In this document: positions 53,104 through 63,033 of the stretch, in pieces
Position numbering within the stretch: position 1 is the first letter of the stretch
Layout: each line of letters opens with the position of its first letter
Assembly (NCBI GenBank): GCA_007693745.1
Contig: REDA01000048.1
Span: 1 to 64,000 of the forward strand
DNA from: Balneolaceae bacterium
GTDB taxonomy: Bacteria > Bacteroidota > Rhodothermia > Balneolales > Balneolaceae
Length of the DNA: 64,000 bases
Direction: 5' to 3'
Program-made: the position numbers and the translations under genes
The notes under the pieces: model-generated
Database searches by the model: none
Seen by the model: the letters and a program-made list of their open reading frames with translations, nothing else
Told to the model about the DNA's origin: nothing

Positions 53104-54177
53104 CTATTCACCAATTCCGTATAACTGTTGTGTGATGCAGTGAATGCTTCCCTGGCCCCATACAAGGTCACTGCACTCAATTCCAACAACATCCCGGTCG
53201 GGGAAAAAGGTCGAAAACAGATCCAGCGCATCAGTGTCAGTATCCGGATCATACAGAGGTACAAGTACTACCCCATTGGCCAGGTAAAAATTGGCGTAAC
53301 TTGCGGGTACATGTTCTGAACCGTCTGCAGTTGTGCCCTCAATTTTTGTGGAGGGCAGCGGCAGTGTCACAATATTGAGAGGGTTTCCGTCCAGATCCGT
53401 TGCCGATTGAAGAATCTCCAGATTTTCCTTCAGCGCTGCATAGTTGATATCATCAGGATCTTCGCAGATCATAGTCAGAACCGTATTTTTATTCAGAAAC
53501 CTGGAAAGGTCATCAATGTGCCCGTCTGTATCATCACCTTCCAGACCATTTTTCAGCCAGATGATTTTTTCCGCTCCAAGGTATTGCTGAAGCCTGCTGA
53601 ATATCTCCTCCCGGGAGAGATGAGGGTTACGGTTTCTGTTCAGTAAAACAGCTTCGGTGGTGAGAAACAGCCCCTCACCATTGGTATCTATGCTGCCTCC
53701 CTCAAGAATCATCTGCGGCCGGAATAACGGGAGATGATAAGCAGAAGCGATGAAAGCGGGTAAGGCATTATCTGCATCATAGGGAGGGTATTTTCCGCCC
53801 CAGGCATTATACTCCCAATCGGTTACTGCATAGCTAATTTCCCCGTTCTGTTCACGCCTGATAAAAATAGGGCCACAATCTCTTGCCCAGACATCATTCA
53901 GCGGGATGTCAAAAATCCGGATTTCATCCGGATCAATGTCTTTTGTACGAAGCAGTCCAACAACTTCGGACCGGGGTACGTCCGGGGACTTGAACAGTAA
54001 TATGGGTTCATATCGATGCAGGGCTTCTATGAGATTAAGATAGACTTCACGAACCTTGGCAAGTCGCACGCCCGGCCAGGAATGACGGTTTGAGGGCCAG
54101 TGCAACTGAGTCGCTGAATGCATTTCCCACTCAGCAGGCATCCTGAAGCCCAAATCATAGGGTTTCTGCTCTGTCAT
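53104..54177 (-). CDS. aguA: Agmatine deiminase/peptidylarginine deiminase family
   Basis: 357 residues. The family hydrolyses agmatine to N-carbamoylputrescine and ammonia. The start FRMPAEWEMHSATQLHWPSNRHSW is typical. Catalytic residues are visible in NDVWARDCGPIFI, GGSIDTNGEGLFL, GDDTDGHIDDLSRF (His) and the nucleophile Cys in GQGSIHCITQQ at the end. It is transcribed towards ftsE, with 154 bp between them and no clear terminator. Polyamine synthesis from arginine is the likely role; no N-carbamoylputrescine amidase gene is adjacent. Confidence 0.92.
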   Translation of the reverse strand: MTEQKPYDLGFRMPAEWEMHSATQLHWPSNRHSWPGVRLAKVREVYLNLIEALHRYEPILLFKSPDVPRSEVVGLLRTKDIDPDEIRIFDIPLNDVWARDCGPIFIRREQNGEISYAVTDWEYNAWGGKYPPYDADNALPAFIASAYHLPLFRPQMILEGGSIDTNGEGLFLTTEAVLLNRNRNPHLSREEIFSRLQQYLGAEKIIWLKNGLEGDDTDGHIDDLSRFLNKNTVLTMICEDPDDINYAALKENLEILQSATDLDGNPLNIVTLPLPSTKIEGTTADGSEHVPASYANFYLANGVVLVPLYDPDTDTDALDLFSTFFPDRDVVGIECSDLVWGQGSIHCITQQLYGIGE

Positions 54178-54349
54178 AGGTAAAGAGTTTATATCATTTT
54201 TAAAAAAATAAAGATAAATAAATTTCCAGATTGGTTGACCACTCTGGTTTAAATCAGATCATTTCGGTTCATCCCTGAAAAAGCTTCTTTATGTTTACAG
54301 CTTCGTGAGATATATTCTTAGCTTCCGGGATAAATCACATTTTAAACTG

Positions 54350-54988
54350 ATGATTCACGAACCTTCACTGTTTCCCAACACCGCTGGCTGGATAGAAGTC
54401 ATTTGTGGCGGAATGTTCAGCGGCAAGACCGAAGAACTGATTCGAAGAGCCAAAAGAGCGCACATTGCCGGCCAGGAAATCATTATCGTGAAACCCTCTC
54501 TCGATAACAGATACAGTGAATCAGACGTTGTTTCACACAATGAAACCGCTATGCCCGGCTTAACGGTGGATACTGCAGATCAGATCATCCTGCTGACCTC
54601 TTCGGCCAAAGTAGTTTGTATTGACGAGGCGCAGTTTTTTGATGAACGAATCGTGGAAGTAGCCAACCAGCTTGCCAATGAAGGAAAACGTGTGATTATT
54701 GCAGGGCTCGACATGGACTATCTGGGCCGTCCATTCGGACCCATGCCCCTGCTGCTGGCAATTGCAGAGCATGTAACCAAATTACATGCGATTTGTGCTG
54801 AAAGTGGAATGCCAGCCAATTTTTCACAGCGCATAACCCCGGCTGAAGAGCAGATTCTGGTGGGTGAAAAAGAAGCTTACGAACCCAGGGCAAGACACTG
54901 CTTTCGTCCTCCACTCGATCAAAAACGTGGGAAACCCATTCGTCCGCTAACCTGGAACAACTCAAAACAATCAATTAACAGAGACTAA
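54350..54988 (+). CDS. tdk: Thymidine kinase, with incomplete zinc-binding cysteines
   Basis: 212 residues from ATG 54350. An upstream in-frame GTG (54305) would add residues absent from the family. It phosphorylates thymidine with ATP. Walker A is GGMFSGKTEEL (K26), DEAQFF the Walker B/active site, and the lasso region ends in YEPRARHCF. The zinc ribbon normally has two Cys pairs. Here one pair reads C-A-E-S and the other A-R-H-C, so two of four ligands are lost. It starts the salvage run and is followed 4 bp on by the nucleoside transporter gene. Confidence 0.93.
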   Translation: MIHEPSLFPNTAGWIEVICGGMFSGKTEELIRRAKRAHIAGQEIIIVKPSLDNRYSESDVVSHNETAMPGLTVDTADQIILLTSSAKVVCIDEAQFFDERIVEVANQLANEGKRVIIAGLDMDYLGRPFGPMPLLLAIAEHVTKLHAICAESGMPANFSQRITPAEEQILVGEKEAYEPRARHCFRPPLDQKRGKPIRPLTWNNSKQSINRD

Positions 54989-54992
54989 CACA

Positions 54993-56324
54993 ATGGAACT
55001 ATTTCGGGGCATAATCGGGATGATTGCAATTATTGGAATTGCTCTTGCTTTCAGTAATAACAGGCGCATGGTAAACTGGAGGCTGGTGGGCACCGGGCTT
55101 GGAATTCAGTTCATTCTTGCCATTTTCATCCTCAAGGGAAATGATATGGCTTCCTTCTGGGGGCCACTGGGCTGGCCAAAGGCTTTTTTCAGCTGGGTCT
55201 CCAGCTTTTTTGTGGTTGTGCTCGATTTCACAACAGCCGGTGCCGAATTTATTTTTGGAGACCTGGCTAAAAGTCCGGGTATGGAGGGAAGTATCGGTCA
55301 CTTTTTTGCTTTTCAGGTATTGCCAACCATTGTCTTCTTTGCCTCTCTGACTGCTCTTTTGTATCACTACGGAATACTTCAAAAAGTTGTCGATTTTATG
55401 TCGAGAGGAATGCAGAAACTGATGGGGACATCAGGGGCTGAATCACTCTCTGTTGTGGCGAATATCTTTGTCGGACAAACTGAATCACCGCTCGTGATCA
55501 AACCCTATATTAACAACATGACCCGTTCTGAAATCCTCACGGTTATGACAGGCGGAATGGCTACCATAGCAGGTGGTGTGATGGCTGCTTACGTTCAAAT
55601 GCTCGGTAACGCCTATTCCATTGCGCAGGGAGTATCACTGGATGTGGGGCGGCTTATGTTTGCAGAACAGTTACTGGGCGCAAGCCTCATGGCTGCGCCT
55701 GCTGCTCTGGTTATCGCAAAAATCATCTATCCTGAGGTGGAAGAGCCCGTTACGAAAGGCAACGTGAAAATGAGTGTGGAAAAAACCGATGCCAACGGAA
55801 TTGATGCCGCCGCCAGCGGAGCAGGCGTCGGACTCAAACTCGCAGCCAATGTAGGTGCAATGCTGCTCGCATTTATCGCACTTCTTGCCATGGGGAATTA
55901 CTTCCTTTTTGAGATTGGTGAGCTTACCGGACTGAACCGGGCATTTCCAAATTTTGAACTGACTATTGAGTCTCTTCTCGGCTGGATCATTGCACCCGTT
56001 GCTTTTATCGTTGGAGTGCCATGGCAGGATGCGGTGAATATGGGCTCTTTGCTGGGCACGAAGGTTGTGTTGAATGAATTTGTCGCCTATTTGCAGCTTG
56101 CAGATATGGTTGAACAGGGTTTACTCACCCCAAAAACGATTACCATGGCCACATTTGCCCTCTGTGGGTTTGCAAATTTCTCATCTATTGCAATTCAGAT
56201 CGGAGGGATCGGAGGACTAGCCCCCTCTAAGAAATCTCAACTCGCAAGCTTCGGGCTTCTTGCTGTACTTGCAGGATCGCTTGCCAACTTAATGACTGCT
56301 ACTATTGCAGGAATGCTATTTTAA
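54993..56324 (+). CDS. CNT-family nucleoside transporter
   Basis: 443 residues, about ten hydrophobic segments with the CNT layout: N-terminal helices, a VVANIFVGQTESPLVIKPYI region and AGGVMAAYVQML in the core, then GLKLAANVGAMLLAFIAL, LGWIIAPVAFIVGVPWQDA and a C-terminal CGFANFSSIAIQIGGIGGLAPSKK. The motif GQTESPL and CGFANFSSI are typical of concentrative nucleoside transporters of the NupC group, which import nucleosides with H+ or Na+. It lies 4 bp after thymidine kinase, a supply-and-trap arrangement for thymidine. Confidence 0.92.
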   Translation: MELFRGIIGMIAIIGIALAFSNNRRMVNWRLVGTGLGIQFILAIFILKGNDMASFWGPLGWPKAFFSWVSSFFVVVLDFTTAGAEFIFGDLAKSPGMEGSIGHFFAFQVLPTIVFFASLTALLYHYGILQKVVDFMSRGMQKLMGTSGAESLSVVANIFVGQTESPLVIKPYINNMTRSEILTVMTGGMATIAGGVMAAYVQMLGNAYSIAQGVSLDVGRLMFAEQLLGASLMAAPAALVIAKIIYPEVEEPVTKGNVKMSVEKTDANGIDAAASGAGVGLKLAANVGAMLLAFIALLAMGNYFLFEIGELTGLNRAFPNFELTIESLLGWIIAPVAFIVGVPWQDAVNMGSLLGTKVVLNEFVAYLQLADMVEQGLLTPKTITMATFALCGFANFSSIAIQIGGIGGLAPSKKSQLASFGLLAVLAGSLANLMTATIAGMLF

Positions 56325-56339
56325 TTCATCCGGGACTTT

Positions 56340-57239
56340 ATGGTGTATTCTATGATTCAACGATCAGCAATCTCTGTCACACTGTCTGTTTTCCTTCTCT
56401 TTTTGATTTATTCCTGTTCCGGACCGGTGAAAGATGATTCTCAGACTGTGATAGCAAGTATTGGGAACTCACAGCTCACTTTGGAACAGGCTTTTACAGA
56501 GATTCCCGAATTTATTCTCCGGGAAGATACTCTCACCGCTTTACAAATGTTTATGAATCAGTGGATTGAGAGAGAAGTGGCAGCTGAACATGCCAGAAGA
56601 ACAGGGATTCACAGAACCTCTGGATTCAGGGACCGGGTTTATCAGCTGGAGCGGGAACTTATGGTTCAGTTCCTCAAGGAAATCATTCTTTCGAATAATA
56701 AAAATGAAATCAGTGTAAGTGTGGAAGAGGCTCAGAACTACTACATGACTTACAGGGATCAGTTCACTTTCGATGAACCCTACCTGCGGTTCAGGCTGAT
56801 CTCAGCAAAAACCAGAACAGAAGCTGAAAATGCCAACAGAGAACTTATTTCAGGTCAGGAGTGGGAGGAGATTCTGAATCGTTACAGCGTGAATCCGGAC
56901 CTTCAGTTACAACATTCCATGCAGTTCTGGCCCTACTCTTTGGCAGCATCTGAGATCCCTCCACTTCAACAGAATCTTAGAACGATGGGGATTACGGAAC
57001 GCTCACCTGTTATTTATCACGACGGACTTTTCCACCTTGCCCAGGTGATGGAGATACGAACAGAGGGTGAATATCCCGATCTTGAATGGCTGATCCCACA
57101 GATTCAGGAATGGCTGAGCCTGGAGAAATCGAGAAGAATTATAAATGCTTATTTACGAAATCTGTATCTTCAGGCCGAAGTAAATAATGAAATAGACCGC
57201 TTATCCGTTACCGAAATTGAAAATCTCATATCGAAATAA
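56340..57239 (+). CDS. Parvulin-like/SurA-like envelope lipoprotein
   Basis: 299 residues with a lipoprotein signal (LFLIYSCSGP). The N-terminal half resembles the SurA/PpiD chaperone helical part (LTLEQAFTEIPEFILRED, WIEREVAAEHARRTGI, FRDRVYQLERELMVQFLKEI). A weak parvulin-like domain follows (VSVEEAQNYYMTYRDQFTFDEPYLRFRLISAKT, and RSPVIYHDGLFHLAQV), but the usual catalytic pattern is degraded. A folding factor for outer-membrane proteins is likely. It is followed 9 bp on by the SurA gene. ATG 56340 or 56352 may start it. Confidence 0.8.
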   Translation: MVYSMIQRSAISVTLSVFLLFLIYSCSGPVKDDSQTVIASIGNSQLTLEQAFTEIPEFILREDTLTALQMFMNQWIEREVAAEHARRTGIHRTSGFRDRVYQLERELMVQFLKEIILSNNKNEISVSVEEAQNYYMTYRDQFTFDEPYLRFRLISAKTRTEAENANRELISGQEWEEILNRYSVNPDLQLQHSMQFWPYSLAASEIPPLQQNLRTMGITERSPVIYHDGLFHLAQVMEIRTEGEYPDLEWLIPQIQEWLSLEKSRRIINAYLRNLYLQAEVNNEIDRLSVTEIENLISK

Positions 57240-57248
57240 AAAAAATTG

Positions 57249-58643
57249 ATGTTTTTGAAAAAATTTCTGCTCTTCACCTTACTCGTTCTACAGGGCTCAG
57301 CTGCACTGCTTTATGCTCAGGCACAAATGCGTACAACAGACAGAATCATCGCGATCGTCAATGACCGGATTATTCTCAAGTCGGACGTTGATGGCGAAGT
57401 GCTGAACTTTCTAAGGCAAACGGAACTGGATGGAAGCAACATTGAGTTCTCAGAAGACCTGTGGTACAGCGCCCTGCAGAGCATGGTTGATAATTATGTT
57501 CTCCTTGAAAAAGCTGTTATCGATTCTGTTGTGGTGAGTGATGATCTGGTAAACCGCAATATGGATCAGAGAATCAACCAGTTGATCAGACAGGCAGGAA
57601 GTGAAAGAGCGCTTGAGGAAGCCTTTGGTCAGAGTCTGATTCAGATACGAGCTGATTTCAGGGAACAGTTCAGAGAACAGATGATCGCTCAGCAGGTCCA
57701 GCAAATAAAGATGAACAGCATCTCCATCACCCGGCCTGAGGTTGAGGAATTTTTTAATCAGATTCCCGAAGAATCTATACCTCTGATTCCTGAACAGATC
57801 TCTCTGTCTCAGATTGTGATTATCCCCCCACCTCTTGAAGATGCCCGCAGTGACGCCAGAGGCAGAGCTGCGGCACTGCGTGATTCCGTGACCACCTACG
57901 GGAAGAATTTTGAAGAGATGGCCCGTCTTTACAGCGAAGATGTATCCGCCCCCCGAGGCGGGCTTCTTCCAATGATGCCTCTTGACGATCTGGTAGCAAC
58001 CTATTCGGCGGCCGCAGCCGCACTTGAACCCGGCGCAATCTCTGAGGTGGTCGAAACAAGGTTTGGATTCCATGTAATTCGGCTCAATGAAAGAAGAGGC
58101 GACAATATCGAAACAAATCATATTCTGATTAGGGTAGATGAATCGCTTATCGATGAAGAGTATGCAATCAATAAACTCATTGCGATTCGTGACAGTGTCC
58201 TCGTGCACGGTAAATCATTCGCCGACATGGCTCGCCTCCATTCAGAAGATGAGGACAGCAAACCATTTGGCGGTCGAATTCTCAATCCGAGAACGGGGAG
58301 CAGAATTCTTCAGCTCGATCAGCTTGAGCCGGCTCTCTACCGTATTGCCCTTCTGCTGGATGAACCCGGACAAATTTCTGAACCCAGAGCCTACAACCCA
58401 ACCAGAAATGACGTGAACCGGGCCTTTCGCATAGTACGTCTCGACAGACATATTCCTGAGCACATGGCGAATCTTAAGGATGATTACGATCAGATCCGGG
58501 AGTTTGCACTGCAACAAAAAATTGGAATCGAAATGAGCCGGTGGATCGAAGAGCTCAGAGAGGAAATTTACGTGGAATTTATGATCGAAATCCCCGAATC
58601 ATTCGCATCCGGTCAGGAAGATGACTTCAATGTATTACCCTGA
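57249..58643 (+). CDS. surA: Periplasmic peptidyl-prolyl isomerase SurA
   Basis: 464 residues from ATG at 57249 (a TTG one codon earlier is not needed). A signal peptide ends YAQAQ. The N-domain has RIIAIVNDRIILKSDVDGEVL, typical of SurA. Two parvulin domains follow: ISLSQIVIIPPP with GGLLPMMPLDDLV and GFHVIRLNERRGD (first), then ETNHILIRVDESL, GKSFADMARLHSED, GGRILNPRTGS and FRIVRLDRHIPE (second). SurA chaperones beta-barrel proteins, such as the SusC here, to the outer membrane. The stop is 5 bp before MoxR. Confidence 0.92.
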   Translation: MFLKKFLLFTLLVLQGSAALLYAQAQMRTTDRIIAIVNDRIILKSDVDGEVLNFLRQTELDGSNIEFSEDLWYSALQSMVDNYVLLEKAVIDSVVVSDDLVNRNMDQRINQLIRQAGSERALEEAFGQSLIQIRADFREQFREQMIAQQVQQIKMNSISITRPEVEEFFNQIPEESIPLIPEQISLSQIVIIPPPLEDARSDARGRAAALRDSVTTYGKNFEEMARLYSEDVSAPRGGLLPMMPLDDLVATYSAAAAALEPGAISEVVETRFGFHVIRLNERRGDNIETNHILIRVDESLIDEEYAINKLIAIRDSVLVHGKSFADMARLHSEDEDSKPFGGRILNPRTGSRILQLDQLEPALYRIALLLDEPGQISEPRAYNPTRNDVNRAFRIVRLDRHIPEHMANLKDDYDQIREFALQQKIGIEMSRWIEELREEIYVEFMIEIPESFASGQEDDFNVLP

Positions 58644-58648
58644 GTCTG

Positions 58649-59659
58649 ATGACAGATCCAATACCTACAGATCCCATACCTGCAGATCCGAAAGAAGCGG
58701 CTGCTTTTTTCAGCAGTTCATACAACAGCATCAAACAGGAAATATCCAAAATCGTTGTGGGGCAGCATGAGGTAATTGACCAGCTTTTACTTTCACTTTT
58801 TTCCAGGGGTCACTGTGTACTTGTAGGAGTTCCGGGTCTGGCTAAAACCCTGCTGATTCAAACGCTCGCACGTACTTTGAATCTCACTTTCAGCAGGATC
58901 CAGTTCACGCCAGACCTTATGCCGGGTGATATCACCGGCACTGAAGTGATCGAAGATGACAAGCAGACCGGCAGGAAAAGTTTCAAATTTATAAAAGGGC
59001 CGATCTTTGCCAATATCGTTCTTGCGGATGAAATTAACAGAACCCCGCCCAAAACCCAGGCCGCTCTTCTCGAAGGAATGCAGGAGTACAATGTGACAGC
59101 CAGCGGGCAGACCTTTAAACTTGAAGAGCCTTTCTTCGTACTCGCTACTCAAAACCCCATCGAGCAGGAAGGAACCTACCCCCTGCCGGAGGCACAGCTC
59201 GACAGATTCATGTACAGTATCTGGCTGGATTATCCGGGGCTTGAGGATGAAAAAGAGATTGTGAGACAGACAACATCTCCAAGAAGCGTGGAAATCAAAT
59301 CCATTTTGGAAAAACATCAGATTATGTCCATTCAAAAAATGATTCGAGATGTACCCGTTCCTGAAAATGTTCTGCATGCATCCGTAAAACTGATTCAGCA
59401 AACCCGGCCCAATACTCCTGAATCAAGCGATTATATTGATAAATACCTCAGTTGGGGAGCCGGGCCAAGAGCTTCACAATACCTGATACTTGGAGCCAAA
59501 ACCAGAGCTCTGTCCCAGGGCCGCTACAATGTAGAGCTCGAAGATATCAAAACACTTGCAGTACCCGTACTCAGACACAGAATCGTGGCAAACTACGCTG
59601 CCGAAGCAGAAGGGCTAAAAACAGAAGATATTATCCGAAATCTACTCAGCAACATTTAA
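58649..59659 (+). CDS. MoxR-family AAA+ ATPase
   Basis: 336 residues. Walker A is GVPGLAKTLLIQTL, Walker B LADEINRTPPKTQAALLEGMQE, sensor 1 ATQNPIEQEGTYPLPEAQLDRF, and the C-terminal AAA-lid ends GAGPRASQYLILGAKTRAL with the sensor-2 Arg region. MoxR ATPases work as chaperones with vWA proteins that sit beside them. Here a vWA membrane protein follows 12 bp on, but the usual DUF58 gene is absent. The N-terminus has a short Pro/Asp repeat (PIPTDPIPADP). It is coupled to SurA. Confidence 0.92.
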   Translation: MTDPIPTDPIPADPKEAAAFFSSSYNSIKQEISKIVVGQHEVIDQLLLSLFSRGHCVLVGVPGLAKTLLIQTLARTLNLTFSRIQFTPDLMPGDITGTEVIEDDKQTGRKSFKFIKGPIFANIVLADEINRTPPKTQAALLEGMQEYNVTASGQTFKLEEPFFVLATQNPIEQEGTYPLPEAQLDRFMYSIWLDYPGLEDEKEIVRQTTSPRSVEIKSILEKHQIMSIQKMIRDVPVPENVLHASVKLIQQTRPNTPESSDYIDKYLSWGAGPRASQYLILGAKTRALSQGRYNVELEDIKTLAVPVLRHRIVANYAAEAEGLKTEDIIRNLLSNI

Positions 59660-59671
59660 CCGGCCAATTGG

Positions 59672-61783
59672 ATGACTCGGCTTTTATTCTATGGATTCAG
59701 TCCGGTTCTTCCTGTCGTACTGATCCTCTTTTTGCTGATCACAGGTCTTTTTTCTGCATGGTGGAGCTACCGCGATAATATCAAAGAAGAACGTAATTTC
59801 GGATTTATCGTACTACTTCTCCTGAGGTCCCTGACGTTTCTTTCTCTTGCACTTCTTCTGTTTAATCCATATCTCATTGTGGAAGACAAAGAGAATTTAC
59901 TCCCACAGGTATCCTTCTACATCGACAATAGCCAAAGCATGACTATTGAAAGGGGTAACTATAAGGGAGAGAGTGAGTACAGTGAGATTATCGGGAATAT
60001 TTTTAGCATCACGCAGGATCAGTTCACACTCCGCCCCTATATATTTGATGAGTCTGTCAGAGACACAGTGCCCGATTTTTCAGGAAATGCTACAAATCTG
60101 AATCTCGTGATGGAACACATCAGGGAGCATTCATCCGGTCTGGCTGCCGTAATTTTACTTACTGACGGGATTCCCACGATTGGTCGCAATCCGCTCTTTA
60201 CTGCTCAACATCTTTCTGTGCCTGCTGTGGTATTTGCCGCCGGAGACACCACAGATGTAAAAGATATTGCACTGACCGATGTCACCTATAATCCTCTCTC
60301 TTATATAAACACACGGCAGACCGTTTCTGTTGAGATTCTCCATGAGGGCTTTTCTGAACAGACGGCAACACTCAATCTCATTCAGAATGGTGAAATCAGA
60401 GAAAGCAGACAGCTCGACTTCACTACTGAACGCGGCAGTATCATGCAGCAGTTTTTTCTCGAATTCGAAGATCCGGGTTTTTATGAGTTTGAATTTAACA
60501 TTCCTGCACTTGAAGGGGAATTAACTGAATTGAATAACTCTTCCGCTTTCACTATCGAAGTACTCGATAATAAAACCAAGATCCATTCTGTTGCTTTTGA
60601 AGTACATCCCGATGTCAGTACAATCAGAAGGATCATCTCTTCCGACATTCAAAATGAGCTTATTGTCACAAATTATTTGTCCGACAGTCAAATTACAGGT
60701 CCAAACCCACTGACCGGTTCCGTGGATCCGGATTTATTAATTCTGCACGGACTTCCCGAACAGAACAGCGAAATCAGTGAATGGATTTTCACCAGAGAGA
60801 TCCCGATACTCTATTTTTCATTGCCTCTCTCCTTTTATCGCCAGGAGAACCGGCAGCTGAGTAATTTATTGGGGTATTTTTCAGATTCTGTTCGCAATCC
60901 CTCTTTTTTTGAAATTGAAAGGAATTCGGTTTCAGAATCCCATCCGGTTCTTGAAAACCTTGAACTGCCTGCACGCTTCCCCCGCCTGAATGGTTTTTCC
61001 GCAAACTATCGTCTCTCACCGCTATCTGTTCCATTGATGAACCTGACAGCAGAGAGAGTGCAAACAGAACAGGCAGTCTTGATCCTGAATGAAACACCAA
61101 ACCACAAATCAGCCTCTGTAACCACGTACGGATGGAACAGGTATGCCAGGGATAGTGATCCCGTAACAAGGACCTTCTTCACACAGCTGTTGACCAACCT
61201 TGTTTCATGGACAGCCGCACCTTCGGATGACAGAAATCTGATCCTTACCCCACAGCGTGATCATTTCGCCGAGACTGATAATGTACTCATCAGGGCTGCT
61301 CTGTTTAATGATCTTGCCGAACCGGAGGAGGACGCTTTGATTCAAATCAGGGTTTTCCAGGGGGAGGAGTCAGATCCGGTACAGCAGTACAGAATGAGCC
61401 ACCTCAGGGATGAATTCTACGAAGTCTCATTGGGTACTTTTCCACAGGGTATCTACCGTATTGTCGCAGAAGCCCTGAAAAATGATCGGGTGACAGCGAC
61501 GGAAGAAAGCAGATTCCATGTTGCATCCTCCAACTCTGAATTCATCAATACCCGAAGAAATGATGAATTAATGAGGCAGATTGCTGAAATGACCGACGGA
61601 ATCTTTATTTCAGATGGAACTTTGGATGAAATGATTGGTTTTTTGGAGACCGTAACTGCCAACTACTCTTCTGAAGTGTCACGTTACTACTCTCATCTCC
61701 ATCGTAATCTGATCTGGTTTTTTATAGTACTACTCCTGTTGAGTGCAGAATGGTTCATCAGAAAGAGGATGTCACTGCAGTGA
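59672..61783 (+). CDS. vWA-domain membrane protein (BatA-like/glutamine-amidotransferase-like family)
   Basis: 703 residues. Two N-terminal helices (VLPVVLILFLLITGLFSAW and LLLLRSLTFLSLALLLFNPYLI) and a C-terminal helix (LIWFFIVLLLLSAEWFI) followed by RKRMSL place the large middle part in the periplasm. A vWA-like domain starts SFYIDNSQSMTI, a DxSxS metal-site motif, with LTDGIPTIGRNP later. The following region (about 250-680) is beta-rich with a GATase-like fold in relatives. Its pairing with MoxR suggests a protein-complex-assembly or envelope stress role. It meets the gene at 61784 tail to tail with stop codons adjacent (TGATCA). Confidence 0.85.
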   Translation: MTRLLFYGFSPVLPVVLILFLLITGLFSAWWSYRDNIKEERNFGFIVLLLLRSLTFLSLALLLFNPYLIVEDKENLLPQVSFYIDNSQSMTIERGNYKGESEYSEIIGNIFSITQDQFTLRPYIFDESVRDTVPDFSGNATNLNLVMEHIREHSSGLAAVILLTDGIPTIGRNPLFTAQHLSVPAVVFAAGDTTDVKDIALTDVTYNPLSYINTRQTVSVEILHEGFSEQTATLNLIQNGEIRESRQLDFTTERGSIMQQFFLEFEDPGFYEFEFNIPALEGELTELNNSSAFTIEVLDNKTKIHSVAFEVHPDVSTIRRIISSDIQNELIVTNYLSDSQITGPNPLTGSVDPDLLILHGLPEQNSEISEWIFTREIPILYFSLPLSFYRQENRQLSNLLGYFSDSVRNPSFFEIERNSVSESHPVLENLELPARFPRLNGFSANYRLSPLSVPLMNLTAERVQTEQAVLILNETPNHKSASVTTYGWNRYARDSDPVTRTFFTQLLTNLVSWTAAPSDDRNLILTPQRDHFAETDNVLIRAALFNDLAEPEEDALIQIRVFQGEESDPVQQYRMSHLRDEFYEVSLGTFPQGIYRIVAEALKNDRVTATEESRFHVASSNSEFINTRRNDELMRQIAEMTDGIFISDGTLDEMIGFLETVTANYSSEVSRYYSHLHRNLIWFFIVLLLLSAEWFIRKRMSLQ

Positions 61784-63013
61784 TCAGCTCTTCCTGGTTA
61801 CCAGCAGCACAACCAAACCCACAATCACCGCTATACTTACAATCAAGAGTATAAACATCAGATTGGATATGGGAGCAGCAGCTTCACCCCAGCTGCTCAA
61901 CTTGACATCGACAGCTGCAATATCGGAGTGAGTCAGTATATTACCGGCAATAATCAGATCTCCCCAGTTTGCTTTCACCGTAGTATTCCAGAAATCACTG
62001 AAGTTCCTGTATTTCCCGTAATCCTCTTCCCTGTTGCTTTCCAGACTGATTTCGTACGCTGCATCAATATATTCATGTAATGAACGATTCAGTTCCGAAG
62101 AGTTGGTAAATGGCGAAAGTCTGATAGACCGATCATAAAACTCCTGCTGCAGGAGGCTCCATACATTGTTGTCGACCGACGCAAGCCAGGCGGCAAGCAT
62201 GTTGTCAATTTCTGTTCTCGCTTGCCGGGAACGTTCAGTCTCAAACGTTCTGGTTAACTGCTCTCCGATTCGGCTCCAAACATCAGAAAAATATCCATGC
62301 TGCGCTCTCATGGAGACATAATCCGGAAGTGAAAGACCCGATCTGTTGTTCGAAAGTTCGATATAGTCTGAAATAATACTTTTTAAAATTTCAACCGGGT
62401 TATCCTGAAGCCTGTCCGCTGCAACCGATAACTCCGACCGCTCGGCCGAATCCATATTTTGATATCTGTTGATCAGTTCCTCCAGAAAATCCGCTACAAA
62501 GAGATCCCTTGATTCAAGATTCTGTCTGTACTGCCTGATTAATGCGGCCTGTCTGCTCTCACTGGCCGATGAACGCTCAATATTTTGCTGAAGAGTGGAT
62601 ATTTCACTGTTTAACTGATTGATTCGGCTTCTGAACAGATCCGTTTCTGCTATAAGACCTTCAATTCGGCTATTCAACTGATCCACTACGGATAGCGACT
62701 GGTTTTTCACCATAATGCGATCACGAAGAGAGTTTACTCTCTCTTCGAACGTAACCGGATAAAGTGCCGCCGTAATAAGGGTTCGGTGATCGGAATACCT
62801 GGATTCAAATGACGATATCTCCAGTTCGATTTCACGCAAAGCACCCATATCGATCACTTGATCAATCTCAGTTGAAATTCTATGGAAATCATTGTTGAAA
62901 TTTTCAAGTAATTGAAAATCGGATGTCTGAGCATGCACGCTCAACCCACTCAAAAGAGTGAAAAAACTTAATAGAAGTAATCGTATCCGGGGTGATCTCT
63001 TTTTAATATTCAT
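61784..63013 (-). CDS. Exported coiled-coil protein with C-terminal membrane helix
   Basis: 409 residues; signal peptide (LLLLSFFTLLSGLSVHAQ), long helical middle with heptad-like stretches (about 110-200, including ELEISSFESRYSDHRT and SRINQLNSEISTLQQNIER) and a C-terminal helix (LMFILLIVSIAVIVGLVVLLV) followed by TRKS. So the body is periplasmic and the tail anchors it. No family is recognised. It lies 20 bp after the lipoprotein gene at 63034 and probably shares its message; it converges with the vWA gene. Confidence 0.75.
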   Translation of the reverse strand: MNIKKRSPRIRLLLLSFFTLLSGLSVHAQTSDFQLLENFNNDFHRISTEIDQVIDMGALREIELEISSFESRYSDHRTLITAALYPVTFEERVNSLRDRIMVKNQSLSVVDQLNSRIEGLIAETDLFRSRINQLNSEISTLQQNIERSSASESRQAALIRQYRQNLESRDLFVADFLEELINRYQNMDSAERSELSVAADRLQDNPVEILKSIISDYIELSNNRSGLSLPDYVSMRAQHGYFSDVWSRIGEQLTRTFETERSRQARTEIDNMLAAWLASVDNNVWSLLQQEFYDRSIRLSPFTNSSELNRSLHEYIDAAYEISLESNREEDYGKYRNFSDFWNTTVKANWGDLIIAGNILTHSDIAAVDVKLSSWGEAAAPISNLMFILLIVSIAVIVGLVVLLVTRKS

Positions 63014-63033
63014 AATCTCTGTCTGATTTGAAT

